Shown: one piece after another, positions 35,991-44,096 of the stretch
Layout: each line of letters starts with the position of its first letter
How positions within the stretch are numbered: position 1 is the first letter of the stretch
Origin: Murinocardiopsis flavida
GTDB lineage: Bacteria; Actinomycetota; Actinomycetes; Streptosporangiales; Streptosporangiaceae
Assembly (NCBI RefSeq): GCF_003014485.1
Contig: NZ_PYGA01000019.1
Location: 89,389 to 153,388 of the forward strand
Length of the DNA stretch: 64,000 nt
Direction of reading: 5' to 3'
Made by a program: the position numbers and the translations under genes
Notes under the pieces: generated by a model
The model's database searches: none
Seen by the model: the letters and a program-made list of their open reading frames with translations, nothing else
What the model was told of the DNA's origin: nothing

Positions 35991-36020
35991 TTACCGTCGC
36001 AATCGCGACGGCAACCCACC
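35985..36020 (+). terminator. Hairpin downstream of tctA
   Basis: GGTGGGTTACCGTCGC (35985-36000) pairs with 36005-36020 with one mismatch and a 4-nt loop. Its right arm begins the ~41-bp direct repeat. Confidence 0.55.
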
Positions 36021-36085
36021 CTCGGTCCGCTGGACGCTTCGCGATCGCGACGGTAGATAACCCTCTGTCCGCTGGATGCTTCGCA
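36004..36085. repeat. ~41-bp direct repeat, two copies
   Basis: Each copy has CGCGACGG, then CAACCC or TAACCC, then GTCCGCTGGA.GCTTCGC. A related segment is at 5540-5580. Confidence 0.65.
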
Positions 36086-36154
36086 CGCCTCCACTGCGCA
36101 CGCTTCGCGGAGTGTCGCGCAGCGGGGGACCGCGACGGCAACCTCCGTCTGCGG

Positions 36155-36787
36155 TCAGCCGGCGTCGGGCCCGGTGCCGAGCCGCTCCTCGCGTTCCGGG
36201 CCCGGCTCGGCCCCGCCCGCCGCGGGCTCGTCGCGTTCGGCGGGCGGCTCCGCCGCGTCCTCGGCCTCCGCCGCCGATTCCGCCGTGTCCGATTCCGCCG
36301 CGCCCGTGCCATGGCGGTTGAGCGCGAGCGCGCGGCGCGCCTGGTAGCAGCGGTGCGGAGCCCACCACGCCCACCAGCCGACCGCGGCGGCCAGCAGGAC
36401 CGCGCCGAGCCCCGGACCGGCCCACGCGAGGTCGCCGCCGGAGCGCAGCCCGATCCACGCGGCGTTGCACGCCTGGGACGCCACCAGCAGCCCCCACCCC
36501 GTCCGCGCCCACGGGCTGTACAGGGACGCGAGCCCGCGCTGCGCCCGGTCCGCAGCCGCCGGCGCCAGATCGGGGTCGGCGCACCGGGTGCCGGTGCGCA
36601 CCGCGCGGACGACGGCCGCACGGTCGGCGCCGCGAACCGCGCGGGTCGGCCGAGGGAGCGCGCCGCCGTCCCGCTGCACGTCCAGCTCGCGGCGGTGCTC
36701 GGCGGCCGAGGCGCGGCGCAGCGCCCAGCCGGCGGCGAGGAGCAGGACGACGGTGAGACCGAGACCGATCGATGACACCAGGTTCAT
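36155..36787 (-). CDS. Hypothetical membrane protein
   Basis: 210 residues from ATG 36787; the frame is open further upstream through the heptanucleotide repeat, which is not taken as coding. A first helix at about residues 2-20 (VSSIGLGLTVVLLLAAGWAL) is followed by a charged region. Two more helices follow around 95-150 (GWGLLVASQACNAAWIGL, LGAVLLAAAVGWWAWWAPH), then an acidic Ala/Glu-rich tail. No family is recognised. Confidence 0.65.
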   Translation of the reverse strand: MNLVSSIGLGLTVVLLLAAGWALRRASAAEHRRELDVQRDGGALPRPTRAVRGADRAAVVRAVRTGTRCADPDLAPAAADRAQRGLASLYSPWARTGWGLLVASQACNAAWIGLRSGGDLAWAGPGLGAVLLAAAVGWWAWWAPHRCYQARRALALNRHGTGAAESDTAESAAEAEDAAEPPAERDEPAAGGAEPGPEREERLGTGPDAG

Positions 36788-36970
36788 GGGGACCGCCAGG
36801 GGAGGAGGGGGCAGGGGTGCGGGCCGGGTCGGGAGCGCGGGTGCAGCGGGGTTCAGCAGGATCCTACGAGCCCGCGCGGGCGGGCGCCCCGTGCAGCGCG
36901 GTCCCCGGAGGGGGCCCGTGCGGGGCGGGGACACGGCGGGAGCGCCGCCGTTCGCGGTCCACAGTTCGCG

Positions 36971-37050
36971 GTCCGTCGTCCGTCGTCCGTCGTCCGTCGT
37001 CCGTCGTCCGTCGTCCGTCGTCCGTCGTCCGTCGTCCGTCGTCCGTCGTC
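36971..37050. repeat. Heptanucleotide tandem repeat, 11.4 copies
   Basis: Uninterrupted GTCCGTC repeated over 80 bp, ending 4 bp before the -10 of the downstream promoter. Confidence 0.97.
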
Positions 37051-37054
37051 CCGC

Positions 37055-37060
37055 TACACT
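37055..37060 (+). promoter_or_regulatory. Putative -10 element of the chorismate mutase leader
   Basis: TACACT lies directly after the heptanucleotide array. The -35 position falls inside the repeat, so repeat number would set which bases occupy it. The predicted start of transcription is at about 37066-37068. Confidence 0.5.
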
Positions 37061-37066
37061 GTGCGC

Positions 37067-37129
37067 ATGCTGTATCGCCACGACGTGTTTAGCAAGCCGG
37101 CTCCGGAGGCGCCGGCCGCTCTGTCGTAG
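37067..37129 (+). CDS. Possible leaderless 20-residue leader peptide
   Basis: ATG 37067 coincides with the predicted transcription start, so it could be translated without a ribosome site, as is common in actinobacteria. It encodes MLYRHDVFSKPAPEAPAALS. It contains one Tyr and one Phe, not the run of codons seen in classical attenuators. It is supported by position rather than conservation. Confidence 0.35.
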   Translation: MLYRHDVFSKPAPEAPAALS

Positions 37130-37152
37130 GCGGCGCACCGAAGTCGGCAGTG

Positions 37153-37182
37153 AGAGCGATGAGGCCCCGGCCTCCTCGCTCT
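37153..37182 (+). terminator. Attenuator-like hairpin before the chorismate mutase gene
   Basis: AGAGCGATGAGGCC (37153-37166) pairs with 37169-37182 with one mismatch and a 2-nt loop, followed by TCGTGCTTTCC. It stands between the promoter and the gene, 102 bp before the start codon. Confidence 0.5.
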
Positions 37183-37284
37183 TCGTGCTTTCCGGGCCCC
37201 TTCCCGGACCCCAATGGCGGCCGACCCGTTTCCAACCCGTGCGGCGCGGCCCGGCCGCGGACCACGACGTGAGGAGACACCGAT

Positions 37285-37626
37285 ATGAGCCCCGAACCCA
37301 CCGCCGGTACCGCAGCGGACCACGCCGCGATCACCCCCGACGACGGCGCCGTCGAGCTCGCCGAGCTGCGGCGCCGCATCGACGAGGTCGACTCTCGGCT
37401 CGCGGAGCTGCTCGAACAGCGCGCGATCCTGGCGGCCGGCGTCCAGCGCGTCAAACCGGTCGGCGGGTTCGCCGGGCGCGACGCCGAGCGCGAGCGCGCC
37501 CTCGTCGCGGCCATGGCGGGGCGCGCGCCGCGGCTCGGCGAAGAGCGCCTGGCGCGGATCATGGCCGGGGTGATCGAGGCGGGCCTGGAAGCCGCCGAAC
37601 AGGAGCGCGGCGTGGAGCGCCCCTGA
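37285..37626 (+). CDS. Chorismate mutase, AroQ type
   Basis: 113 residues; ATG with GAGGAGA 7 nt upstream. All-helical AroQ fold: LRRRIDEVDSRLAELLEQRAILAAGVQRVKP (helix 1, with the Arg, Asp and Lys pattern), GRDAERERALVAAM, and EERLARIMAGVIEAGLEAAE. It converts chorismate to prephenate for Phe/Tyr synthesis. A stand-alone monofunctional domain with no signal peptide, so cytoplasmic. Confidence 0.9.
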   Translation: MSPEPTAGTAADHAAITPDDGAVELAELRRRIDEVDSRLAELLEQRAILAAGVQRVKPVGGFAGRDAERERALVAAMAGRAPRLGEERLARIMAGVIEAGLEAAEQERGVERP

Positions 37627-38062
37627 GCCGCCGGGCCCGCCGGGCCGGACGCGCCGGTGGCGGGCCGGGGACGCGCCCGGTCCGCCACCCGCACGGCGGG
37701 GCACCCGCACCGGCCGCAAACCGGCGGTCGGCCGTCCGGGCGGGCCCGTCGAGTCACTCGGGCCTCTCGGCCCCGTCGGGCCTCTCGCGCCCCTCGTGAC
37801 CCGTGCCGCGATAATCGGTGGCGCCGCCGGGCGGCGGCGGAGTAGAGTCCGGCGCGTCGCTTGCAGCACGGGCGCGGTGCGCCCGCATCACAGGGAAGAG
37901 GGATGACCTATGGCCCGCTTTGCGCGTTCTCCGATTCCATCCTTCCCTTGCGAGCCGCGGGAGCAGTTCCGCCCCGTCTGACCGGTCGCCCGCGACCGGC
38001 GCGCACCGTGCGCCGGGTGCGCCGCCCCGCCGGCTCGCGTGTTCCGCCATTGAGAGCATGCT
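37627..38062. other. Intergenic region before rsgA, with a possible short upstream frame
   Basis: 436 bp. A possible -10 (TAGAGT, about 37842-37847) precedes a 23-codon frame at 37910-37981. That frame has GGAAGAGG upstream of its ATG and encodes a Pro/Arg-rich peptide starting MARFARSPIPSF. It could be a translated leader; nothing else is recognised. Confidence 0.4.
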
Positions 38063-39181
38063 GTGACCGCTGCCGAGCATTCCGCTCCGTCCGACCGCAC
38101 CGACTTCACCGACCTCGCCGCGCTGGGCTGGGACCCTGCCGCCGCCCCGACCGCCGATCCCGGCTCCACCCCGCTCCGTCCGGCGCGGGTCGCGTCCGTC
38201 GGCAAGGGCGCCGCCGCCGTCCTCGCCCCCGAACCGCTGACCGTCTCCTACGGGCCCGCGCTGCGCCGGGCCGCCGCGGCGGACCCCTTGGCGCTGCCGT
38301 GCTCGGGCGACTGGGTGCTCCTGCGCCCGGCCGAGGACACCGCCGGGCGGGCCGCGTGGACGCTGGAGGAGGTCCTGCCGCGCAGGACCGCGCTGGTCCG
38401 CAGCGGAGTCGCCACCGACTCCCACGGCCAGATCCTCGCCGCCAACATCGACACCGTGTTCGTCTGCGAACCGGCGGCGCCCAAGTACAACCTCGCCCGC
38501 GTCGAACGGTTCCTCATCCTGGTGTGGGAGAGCGGGGCCGTGCCCGTGGTCGTCCTCACCAAGTGCGACCTCACCGCCGAACCAGCAGCCGACCTGCTGG
38601 AGCGGGTCGCCCCGGCGGCCGTCGGGGCCGAGGTGCACGCGGTGAGCGCCGCAGCGGGCACCGGGCTCGACGGGCTCGCGGCCCATCTGCGCCCCGGGAC
38701 CACCCTGGCGATGCTGGGGTCCTCGGGCGCGGGCAAGTCCACCCTCGTCAACGCCCTCGCGGGGGCGCGGATCATGGACACCGGCGAGGTCCGCGACGAC
38801 GGCAGGGGGCGCCACACGACGACCCGGCGCGAACTCGTCCCGCTCCCGCAGGGCGCCGTCATGCTCGACACGCCCGGTGTGCGCCGCATCGGACTCGGCG
38901 GGTCCGGCGACGGTGTCGAGCGCGCGTTCGCCGACCTGCTGGAGTTCGCGGAGCTGTGCCGCTTCCGCGACTGCGTCCACGAGAGCGAACCGGGCTGCGC
39001 CGTGCTGGCGGCGGTGGAGTCGGGCGACCTCCCCGAACGGCGCCTGCACAGTTGGCGCAAGCTCCAGCGCGAGGCCGAGTGGAACGCCGCCCGCACCGAC
39101 CACCGGGTCCGCCAGGAGCGGGCGCGCAAGTGGAAGACGATCCACAAGGAGATGCGGCGGAGCGGCCGCAACAGGCCCTGA
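38063..39181 (+). CDS. rsgA: Ribosome small-subunit-dependent GTPase A
   Basis: 372 residues, GTG start. A circularly permuted GTPase: N-terminal OB fold, G4 LTKCDL, G1 GSSGAGKSTLVN near residue 220, switch region GRHTTTRR, and G3 DTPGVR. The C-terminal zinc motif CRFRDCVHESEPGC has the Cys/His ligands. It assists 30S ribosome maturation. Confidence 0.95.
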   Translation: MTAAEHSAPSDRTDFTDLAALGWDPAAAPTADPGSTPLRPARVASVGKGAAAVLAPEPLTVSYGPALRRAAAADPLALPCSGDWVLLRPAEDTAGRAAWTLEEVLPRRTALVRSGVATDSHGQILAANIDTVFVCEPAAPKYNLARVERFLILVWESGAVPVVVLTKCDLTAEPAADLLERVAPAAVGAEVHAVSAAAGTGLDGLAAHLRPGTTLAMLGSSGAGKSTLVNALAGARIMDTGEVRDDGRGRHTTTRRELVPLPQGAVMLDTPGVRRIGLGGSGDGVERAFADLLEFAELCRFRDCVHESEPGCAVLAAVESGDLPERRLHSWRKLQREAEWNAARTDHRVRQERARKWKTIHKEMRRSGRNRP

Positions 39182-39240
39182 CGCGCCGACGCCGCCGGGC
39201 CGCTCCCGCGGCCCGGACCGGGGCCCGTGCCGGGCCCGGC

Positions 39241-39849
39241 TCAGCCGCGCGCGGCACGGCGTACCAGGTCGACGACCGAATCAGCGGCGTCGGCCAGGCG
39301 GTAGCCGTCGTCATTGAGCGATTCGGCCACCACCGCGTCGATCGCGCCGTTGATCATGATGGCCTGCGTGCGGGCATCGGCCGGGCGGTACTCCCCGGCG
39401 TCCTGCGCGTGCTCGATGAGGGCGGCGAGGGCACCCCACCGCGCCGCGGACCCCGGGGAGTCGCCGATCCCGGTGTCGTCGGGGTCGCCCAGCGCCTCGG
39501 CGATGACCCGGACGTGGTCGGGGTGGTCGGCCATGTACCCGATCATGGCGGCGGCGTATTCCTCCACCGCGGCACCGGGGCCCGCCGCCGCCTCGACGCG
39601 CGGTCCCACGTGCTCGGTGAGGTCGTGCAGCACGGAGCGGTAGGCCGCCTCGATCACCGCCTGCTTCGAGGAGAAGTGGTAGAGCACGGCCGCCTTGGAG
39701 ATCGACGCGGCGGCGGCGATGCTGGCGAGTGAGGTGGCGGCGTAACCGCGCTCGGCGATGAGCGCGATGGTCAGGCCGATGAGCTGTTCGCGGCGGGCGC
39801 GTTCGGTGATGCTCGGCCGCCTGGCCACGGCGTCGGGTTGCGGGGGCAC
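39241..39849 (-). CDS. TetR family transcriptional regulator
   Basis: 202 residues. The helix-turn-helix is at about 20-65 (IALIAERGYAATSLASIAAAASISKAAVLYHF) and a C-terminal ligand domain follows. It lies 24 nt downstream of the hydrolase gene on the same strand. The strong palindrome on the operon promoter at 40870 is its likely operator, giving autoregulation. Confidence 0.93.
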   Translation of the reverse strand: MPPQPDAVARRPSITERARREQLIGLTIALIAERGYAATSLASIAAAASISKAAVLYHFSSKQAVIEAAYRSVLHDLTEHVGPRVEAAAGPGAAVEEYAAAMIGYMADHPDHVRVIAEALGDPDDTGIGDSPGSAARWGALAALIEHAQDAGEYRPADARTQAIMINGAIDAVVAESLNDDGYRLADAADSVVDLVRRAARG

Positions 39850-39873
39850 CGGCCCATCCTCTCACTCGTCCTC

Positions 39874-40860
39874 TTATTCGTCTTCTCCCTCGGCGCCGTC
39901 GACGAAGGCGGCGACGTCGGCCGCGAGTTCGTCGGGGTACTCGCCATTGAGGGCGTGCGACGCGTCGGGGTAGAGCGCGACCGACCCGTCGGGGAGGGTG
40001 CGCTCCGCCGTCTCGACCGCAGCGGCCGAATCGTGCATGACGGACTCGCCCGCGATGACAGCGAGCGCGGGCGGCTTCAGCGCCGCCATCCGCTCCTCGG
40101 GGATGCGGGTGGGCGCGGGCAGCACCAGCGTGTAGTTCCGCATGCCCGACTCGATCATGTCGGCCTCGGGGACGTCCTCGACCGGTGCGCCGCCGGCGGT
40201 CCACGAGTTGAAGCCGTCGCGCCAGCTCTTCGGCAGCCAGGGGGCCGACGCGGGGATCGAGCGCACCATCACCTCGACCGGCATGTCGGCGAACACGAGG
40301 ACCGGGTCGACCAGTGTCACGCTCGCGATGCCCGCCGGTTCGCGGGTGGCGAGGTTCGCGGCGGTCCAGCCGCCGATCGAGAGGCCGAGCAGGTGGACGC
40401 GGTCCTCGGGCAGTGCGCGCAGGGTCTCGTGCAGCCATTGCGCCTGGTCGGCGTCTGTCTCGATCGGGCGGTCCTGGACGCTCATGCCGGGCTCGCCGAG
40501 CAGGTCGACCGTGTAGACGTCGCGGACCTTCAGCAGCGAGGGCAGGTTGCCCGCCCAGACCGGCGACGCGGCGGCCCGGCCGGGGAGCAGGACCAGCGGG
40601 GCGCCGTCGGCCCCGCCGTCGAAGCGGTAGACGCGCACGACCCCGTAGCCGGTGCGGACGTCCAGCGTCTCGTCCGGCTCGGGCAGCTCCGCCATGGCGC
40701 GCCCGTAGCTGCGGAGGAACGCGTCCTTCGCGTCGCCGGAGGCGAAGTGACCGATGGGGGAGGTGTCGCGGACGGCGAGGCCGATGAGGACGAGCACGGC
40801 CGTCGCGATGCAGATCCCGACACGGACCCGGCGGCGCCTGCGCGGTGTGCTGCTGGTCAT
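39874..40860 (-). CDS. Alpha/beta hydrolase, membrane-anchored
   Basis: 328 residues from ATG 40860, chosen for AAGGAG 7 nt upstream; an ATG 6 codons earlier lies in the operator. One N-terminal helix (about 16-33) is followed by an alpha/beta-hydrolase fold. The nucleophile elbow is GLSIGG, an oxyanion-side LLPGRAAASPVW lies earlier, and the catalytic His is in YPDASHALNGEYP. It is probably an esterase or lipase-like enzyme on the outer face of the membrane. Cotranscribed with tetR. Confidence 0.9.
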   Translation of the reverse strand: MTSSTPRRRRRVRVGICIATAVLVLIGLAVRDTSPIGHFASGDAKDAFLRSYGRAMAELPEPDETLDVRTGYGVVRVYRFDGGADGAPLVLLPGRAAASPVWAGNLPSLLKVRDVYTVDLLGEPGMSVQDRPIETDADQAQWLHETLRALPEDRVHLLGLSIGGWTAANLATREPAGIASVTLVDPVLVFADMPVEVMVRSIPASAPWLPKSWRDGFNSWTAGGAPVEDVPEADMIESGMRNYTLVLPAPTRIPEERMAALKPPALAVIAGESVMHDSAAAVETAERTLPDGSVALYPDASHALNGEYPDELAADVAAFVDGAEGEDE

Positions 40861-40869
40861 CGCATTTCT

Positions 40870-40916
40870 CCTTACCACTCGGTTAATAATCTAACCGAGT
40901 GGTAAGGAGCCGTCAA
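40870..40916 (-). promoter_or_regulatory. Promoter with 16-bp palindromic operator, hydrolase-tetR operon
   Basis: On the - strand, TTGACG (40911-40916) and TAGATT (40888-40893) are spaced by 17 bp. The palindrome CCTTACCACTCGGTTA-N6-complement (40870-40907, perfect 16-bp arms) covers the spacer and the -10, so a bound repressor would exclude polymerase. Confidence 0.8.
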
Positions 40917-40955
40917 TCGGCCGGCCGCCCCGAAGCGCCCGGTGCGCAAAGCAAA

Positions 40956-40988
40956 GGGCGCCCCGCCGACCCGGTCGGCGGGGCGCCC
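40956..40988 (-). terminator. Terminator of the EEP-family gene
   Basis: 15-bp perfect arms (GGGCGCCCCGCCGAC and complement), 3-nt loop, followed on the - strand by TTTGCTTTGC. It lies 19 nt after the stop codon. Confidence 0.8.
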
Positions 40989-41007
40989 CGCTGCTCTGCC
41001 GGTGCCG

Positions 41008-42255
41008 CTAGCGGACGTCCAGCCAGACCATGTGGTGGTCGGAGACCGCGTTGAGGCGGGCCAGCGGGTCGTCGGCGGTCGGCCAGAAGACGCCGCCGCT
41101 CTCGACGCGGGTGCCGCGCGACGGCAGGACGTAGTCGACCCGCAGGTTGCCGGGGGCGGGGTCGTCGCCGAAGTCGGCGGTGTCGTTCGCGGGGTCGCCC
41201 TTGTGGTCGGCGTTGGCGCCGCCCTGGCGCTCCGCGGCCTCGGGCCCGCCCTCACTCGCGGGTCGGGGGTCGGTGACCCGGGGGGACTCCAGCAGCCCGC
41301 GGATCCCCTCGGGGCGGCCGTCGCCGTCGAGGGGGTCGGCGTTGAGGTCGCCCGCGACGACGAAGCGCGCGCCCGGCTTCAGGCCGCCCCTGCGGCCCTC
41401 GTCGTCGTAGATGTAGCGGCTCTTGCCGAAGCGCACGTAATCGGCCCAGAACCGGATCTCGTCGTGGTTGCGATTGGCGTTGCGCCGCTCGGGCCCGTCG
41501 AAGCTCGGCGGGGTGGGGTGCGCCACCAGGAAGTGGGTCGTGCGCCCGCGCGGGGTGCGCACGGGGATGTCCCAGTGGCTCTTGGACGACAGCGGGAGGG
41601 CTTCGCGCTCCTCGTCCGAGTAGAACGGCTCCCCGGTCTCGGGGTCCTCGGGCAGCAGCGCGCCGGGCATGTCCGCCCAGCGGAAGTCCTGGAAGGTGCG
41701 CACCCGCCGCTTGTCGATGGGGTACTTGGAGTAGACGACCATCCCGTACTGGCCGGCAAACGCGCCGAATCCGAGCGCGTCCTCGGCGTAGCCGGGGCTG
41801 CCCGGGTCGGTGACGGCCGTGCCGTCGTTGTCCAGGTCGAAGCCCGAAGCCACGCCGGTGTTCACCGGGGCGGTGTAGCGGTACGGGTAGTCGATGGGCT
41901 TGGCGCCGCCCTGCCCCCGGTCGAGGTAGTTGCGCTGGAACAGCGCCGCGGCGCGGCCGTCGGCGTCGTGGTCGAACTCGTTGAGCAGCAGGACGTCGGG
42001 CCGCTGGCGCTGCACGACCTCCGCGACGCCCCGAGCCTGCTCGTCGCCCTTGCCGGAAAGGTCGTCGACGAGGTCGCCCTCTGCGGGACGGTTCAGTGAG
42101 GCGTTGAAGGTGGCGAAGCGGATGTCGGAGTCCCCGCGGTCGGCGGGTGCGGGGCGGTGCGGATCGGCGCCGGCCGCCGGGGCGGCGCCGAGCAGCAGGC
42201 TGAGGGAGCACGCCGCGGTGGAGAGGACCAGCAGCGGGCGGCGGGGTCGATGCAT
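41008..42255 (-). CDS. Secreted endonuclease/exonuclease/phosphatase family protein
   Basis: 415 residues. A signal peptide (about 1-30, RRPLLVLSTAACSLSLLLGAAPAAGA) precedes the EEP fold: IRFATFNASLNRP, DVLLLNEFDHD (metal Glu), HPTPPSFDG, VVAGDLNADP and SDHHMVWLDVR at the C-terminus. It probably hydrolyses phosphodiester or phosphomonoester substrates outside the cell. Close relatives are annotated only as EEP proteins. Confidence 0.92.
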   Translation of the reverse strand: MHRPRRPLLVLSTAACSLSLLLGAAPAAGADPHRPAPADRGDSDIRFATFNASLNRPAEGDLVDDLSGKGDEQARGVAEVVQRQRPDVLLLNEFDHDADGRAAALFQRNYLDRGQGGAKPIDYPYRYTAPVNTGVASGFDLDNDGTAVTDPGSPGYAEDALGFGAFAGQYGMVVYSKYPIDKRRVRTFQDFRWADMPGALLPEDPETGEPFYSDEEREALPLSSKSHWDIPVRTPRGRTTHFLVAHPTPPSFDGPERRNANRNHDEIRFWADYVRFGKSRYIYDDEGRRGGLKPGARFVVAGDLNADPLDGDGRPEGIRGLLESPRVTDPRPASEGGPEAAERQGGANADHKGDPANDTADFGDDPAPGNLRVDYVLPSRGTRVESGGVFWPTADDPLARLNAVSDHHMVWLDVR

Positions 42256-42411
42256 CGGACGGCATCCTTGGGGTGAGGGGCGGCGCGGCGCCGGAACGGA
42301 CAGGGGGAGGCCGGTGCAATGGTGCCCACCTTAACCATCCGCCCCATGACCCCCCGATGAACCGCGAACGGCAGCGGCGTACCCGCCACTCCCCGGGGAA
42401 GGAACCCACCG

Positions 42412-42921
42412 ATGTCCGACACCGCACCGCCGTCCCGTCCGCTGCTGTTCCTCGACGTCGACGGCCCCCTCAACCCCTTCGCCGCCAAGGCGCACCGCAG
42501 GCCAGCCGGGTACACGACGAACCGGGTTCTCGGCCTCCGGGTGTGGCTGAACCCCTCCCACGGCCCCCGGCTCCTCGACCTGCCCTACGACCTGGTGTGG
42601 GCCACCACCTGGGAGCACGAGGCGAACGCCGAGATCGGTCCCGTCCTCGGCCTGCCGGAGCTGCCCGTGGTCTCCTGGCCGGACACCGCGCCGCCGAGCG
42701 GCCTGTACTTCAAGACGCCCACCATCGTGGAGTACGCGGCCGGGCGCCCGTTCGCGTGGGTCGACGACGACCACGGCCGCAGGGACCGGGAGTACGTGGC
42801 CGACTTCCACGACGGCCCGGCGCTCCTCCGGCACGTCCACCCCGCCAAGGGGCTGTGCGCCGCCGACTTCGGCGCGCTCGCCGCGTGGGCCGCGGCACTG
42901 CCCGAGGCGGCCGCCCGGTGA
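42412..42921 (+). CDS. HAD-domain hypothetical protein
   Basis: 169 residues. N-terminal LLFLDVDGPLNPF provides the HAD nucleophile and acid/base Asp pair, and WATTWEHEAN and FAWVDDDHGRRD carry the later motifs. It lacks a normal cap domain. Phosphatase activity is likely but the substrate is unknown. The stop overlaps the start of a small downstream frame (GTGA). Confidence 0.85.
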   Translation: MSDTAPPSRPLLFLDVDGPLNPFAAKAHRRPAGYTTNRVLGLRVWLNPSHGPRLLDLPYDLVWATTWEHEANAEIGPVLGLPELPVVSWPDTAPPSGLYFKTPTIVEYAAGRPFAWVDDDHGRRDREYVADFHDGPALLRHVHPAKGLCAADFGALAAWAAALPEAAAR

Positions 42922-43064
42922 GCCCCGCCGCCCCTGGGCGCCGCGCGCCGACCGCGAAGGCGGCCCGCCGCGCCCGCTACAAGCGGGCGCGGCGGCTCCG
43001 CTACCGGATCCGCCGGTGGCGGAGCCGCCACCGCACCTGCGACTGGACCCGCCCCGGCTGCTGA
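42918..43064 (+). CDS. Possible 48-residue Arg-rich protein
   Basis: GTG 42918 overlaps the HAD stop by 4 nt, a sign of coupled translation. The product is very basic (runs such as KAARRARYKRARRLRYRIRR) with two Cys near the end, and the stop abuts the convergent YrhK gene. It could be a nucleic-acid-binding microprotein. No family is recognised and it may be spurious. Confidence 0.35.
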   Translation: MSPAAPGRRAPTAKAARRARYKRARRLRYRIRRWRSRHRTCDWTRPGC

Positions 43065-43364
43065 TCAGTACTCCTGGCCGGACTGGGTGGCGTTGCCCGC
43101 ACCCGCCGGGTTCAACCGCTTCAGGTGGATCTGGCGCGACAGGCGGATCGCCGGGCGGACCATCAGCTCGACACTGCCGAACAGGAAGCACCAGGTGCCC
43201 GCGGTCGTCCACGCGGTGGAGAAGAACATGACGCTGCCCGCGATGAACCACGCGGCGATCAGGATGTCGTTGAGGATGCTGACCGCCTCGTAACGCTGGC
43301 GGACGATGAGCTCTTCGCGGCCGATGCGGACGGTGAGCGCCCTCGCGGGGCCGGTGTCGGACAT
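43065..43364 (-). CDS. YrhK-domain membrane protein
   Basis: 99 residues from ATG 43364, with GGGGGA upstream; 28 extra upstream codons are open but lack a ribosome site. Two hydrophobic helices with the YrhK pattern RYEAVSILNDILIAAWFIAGSVMFF and CFLFGSVELMVRPAIRL. Function unknown. Confidence 0.85.
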   Translation of the reverse strand: MSDTGPARALTVRIGREELIVRQRYEAVSILNDILIAAWFIAGSVMFFSTAWTTAGTWCFLFGSVELMVRPAIRLSRQIHLKRLNPAGAGNATQSGQEY

Positions 43365-43622
43365 GGTCCCCCACTGCCCCCGCGAGGCCCTTTTCGCTCC
43401 TCGTCCCGAAGGGGGAGCGCGGTGCCGGGGCACTTTTTGCGCGGCCATTGCACGGTCATGGCGCGGTCTGTGCGCGGCCCGGCGGGGCGCCCGGCCCGGG
43501 CGGGACGCGTCCCGCCCGGGCCGGTGCGGCGCGGACGACGGCGTCGGCCGCCGCCGCCAGGGCGACGGAGACGGTCCGGGCGTCGCCCGTGCCGACGCCT
43601 TCGGCCGCGGGCAGCCGCTCGG

Positions 43623-44096
43623 TCAGCGCGGTCCCGACGACGTCCGGGTGAGCAGCCGCCGCGGGCCGGGCCCCTGGGTGCCGAGCTCATCGTGGGGGTT
43701 GGCCATGCGGCAGCGGTCGATGGACAGGCAGCCGCACCCCACGCAGTCGGTGAAGTCGTCGCGCAGCTGCTGGAGCTGGCGGATCCGCTCGTCGAGGTCG
43801 GCCTGCCAGCACGCCGACACCCGCTCCCAGTCCTTGCGGGTGGGGGTGCGGCGGTCGGGCAGCAGCGACAGGACCGCGCTCACCTGGCTCAGCGGGATCC
43901 CGACGCGCTGGGCGATGCGGATCATCGCGACTCTGCGCAGGGTGTCGCGCCGGTACCGCCGCTGGTTCCCCGCGGTGCGGCGGCTGGTGATGAGGTTCTG
44001 CCGCTCGTAGAAGTGCAGTGCCGAGACCGCCACACCGCTGCGCTGGGCGAGCTGCCCGACGGAGAGCTCCGTCTGGTCCCATGTCGCCTCTTCCAT
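43623..44096 (-). CDS. soxR: Redox-sensitive MerR-type regulator SoxR
   Basis: 157 residues from ATG 44096. The MerR helix-turn-helix is LSVGQLAQRSGVAVSALHFYE, followed by the dimer helix and the cluster motif CVGCGCLSIDRC (C-x2-C-x-C-x5-C) that binds [2Fe-2S]. It senses redox-active compounds. It is divergent from dnaE, and no clear SoxR box was found in the 250-bp spacer. Longer upstream reading is not supported. Confidence 0.94.
   Translation of the reverse strand: MEEATWDQTELSVGQLAQRSGVAVSALHFYERQNLITSRRTAGNQRRYRRDTLRRVAMIRIAQRVGIPLSQVSAVLSLLPDRRTPTRKDWERVSACWQADLDERIRQLQQLRDDFTDCVGCGCLSIDRCRMANPHDELGTQGPGPRRLLTRTSSGPR

Larger units (their letters stand above)
36788..37284. other. Intergenic region with microsatellite, promoter and leader of the chorismate mutase gene
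   Basis: 497 bp between divergent genes. It holds the 80-bp heptanucleotide array (36971-37050), a promoter -10 (37055-37060), a possible 20-codon leader (37067-37129) and a terminator-like hairpin (37153-37182). Each is listed separately. Confidence 0.7.

Noticed and set aside
36788..37138. N-terminal extension of the membrane protein through the heptanucleotide repeat
   Set aside because: It would encode a 7-residue RRTTDDG repeat before a clear helix-starting ATG; more likely non-coding.
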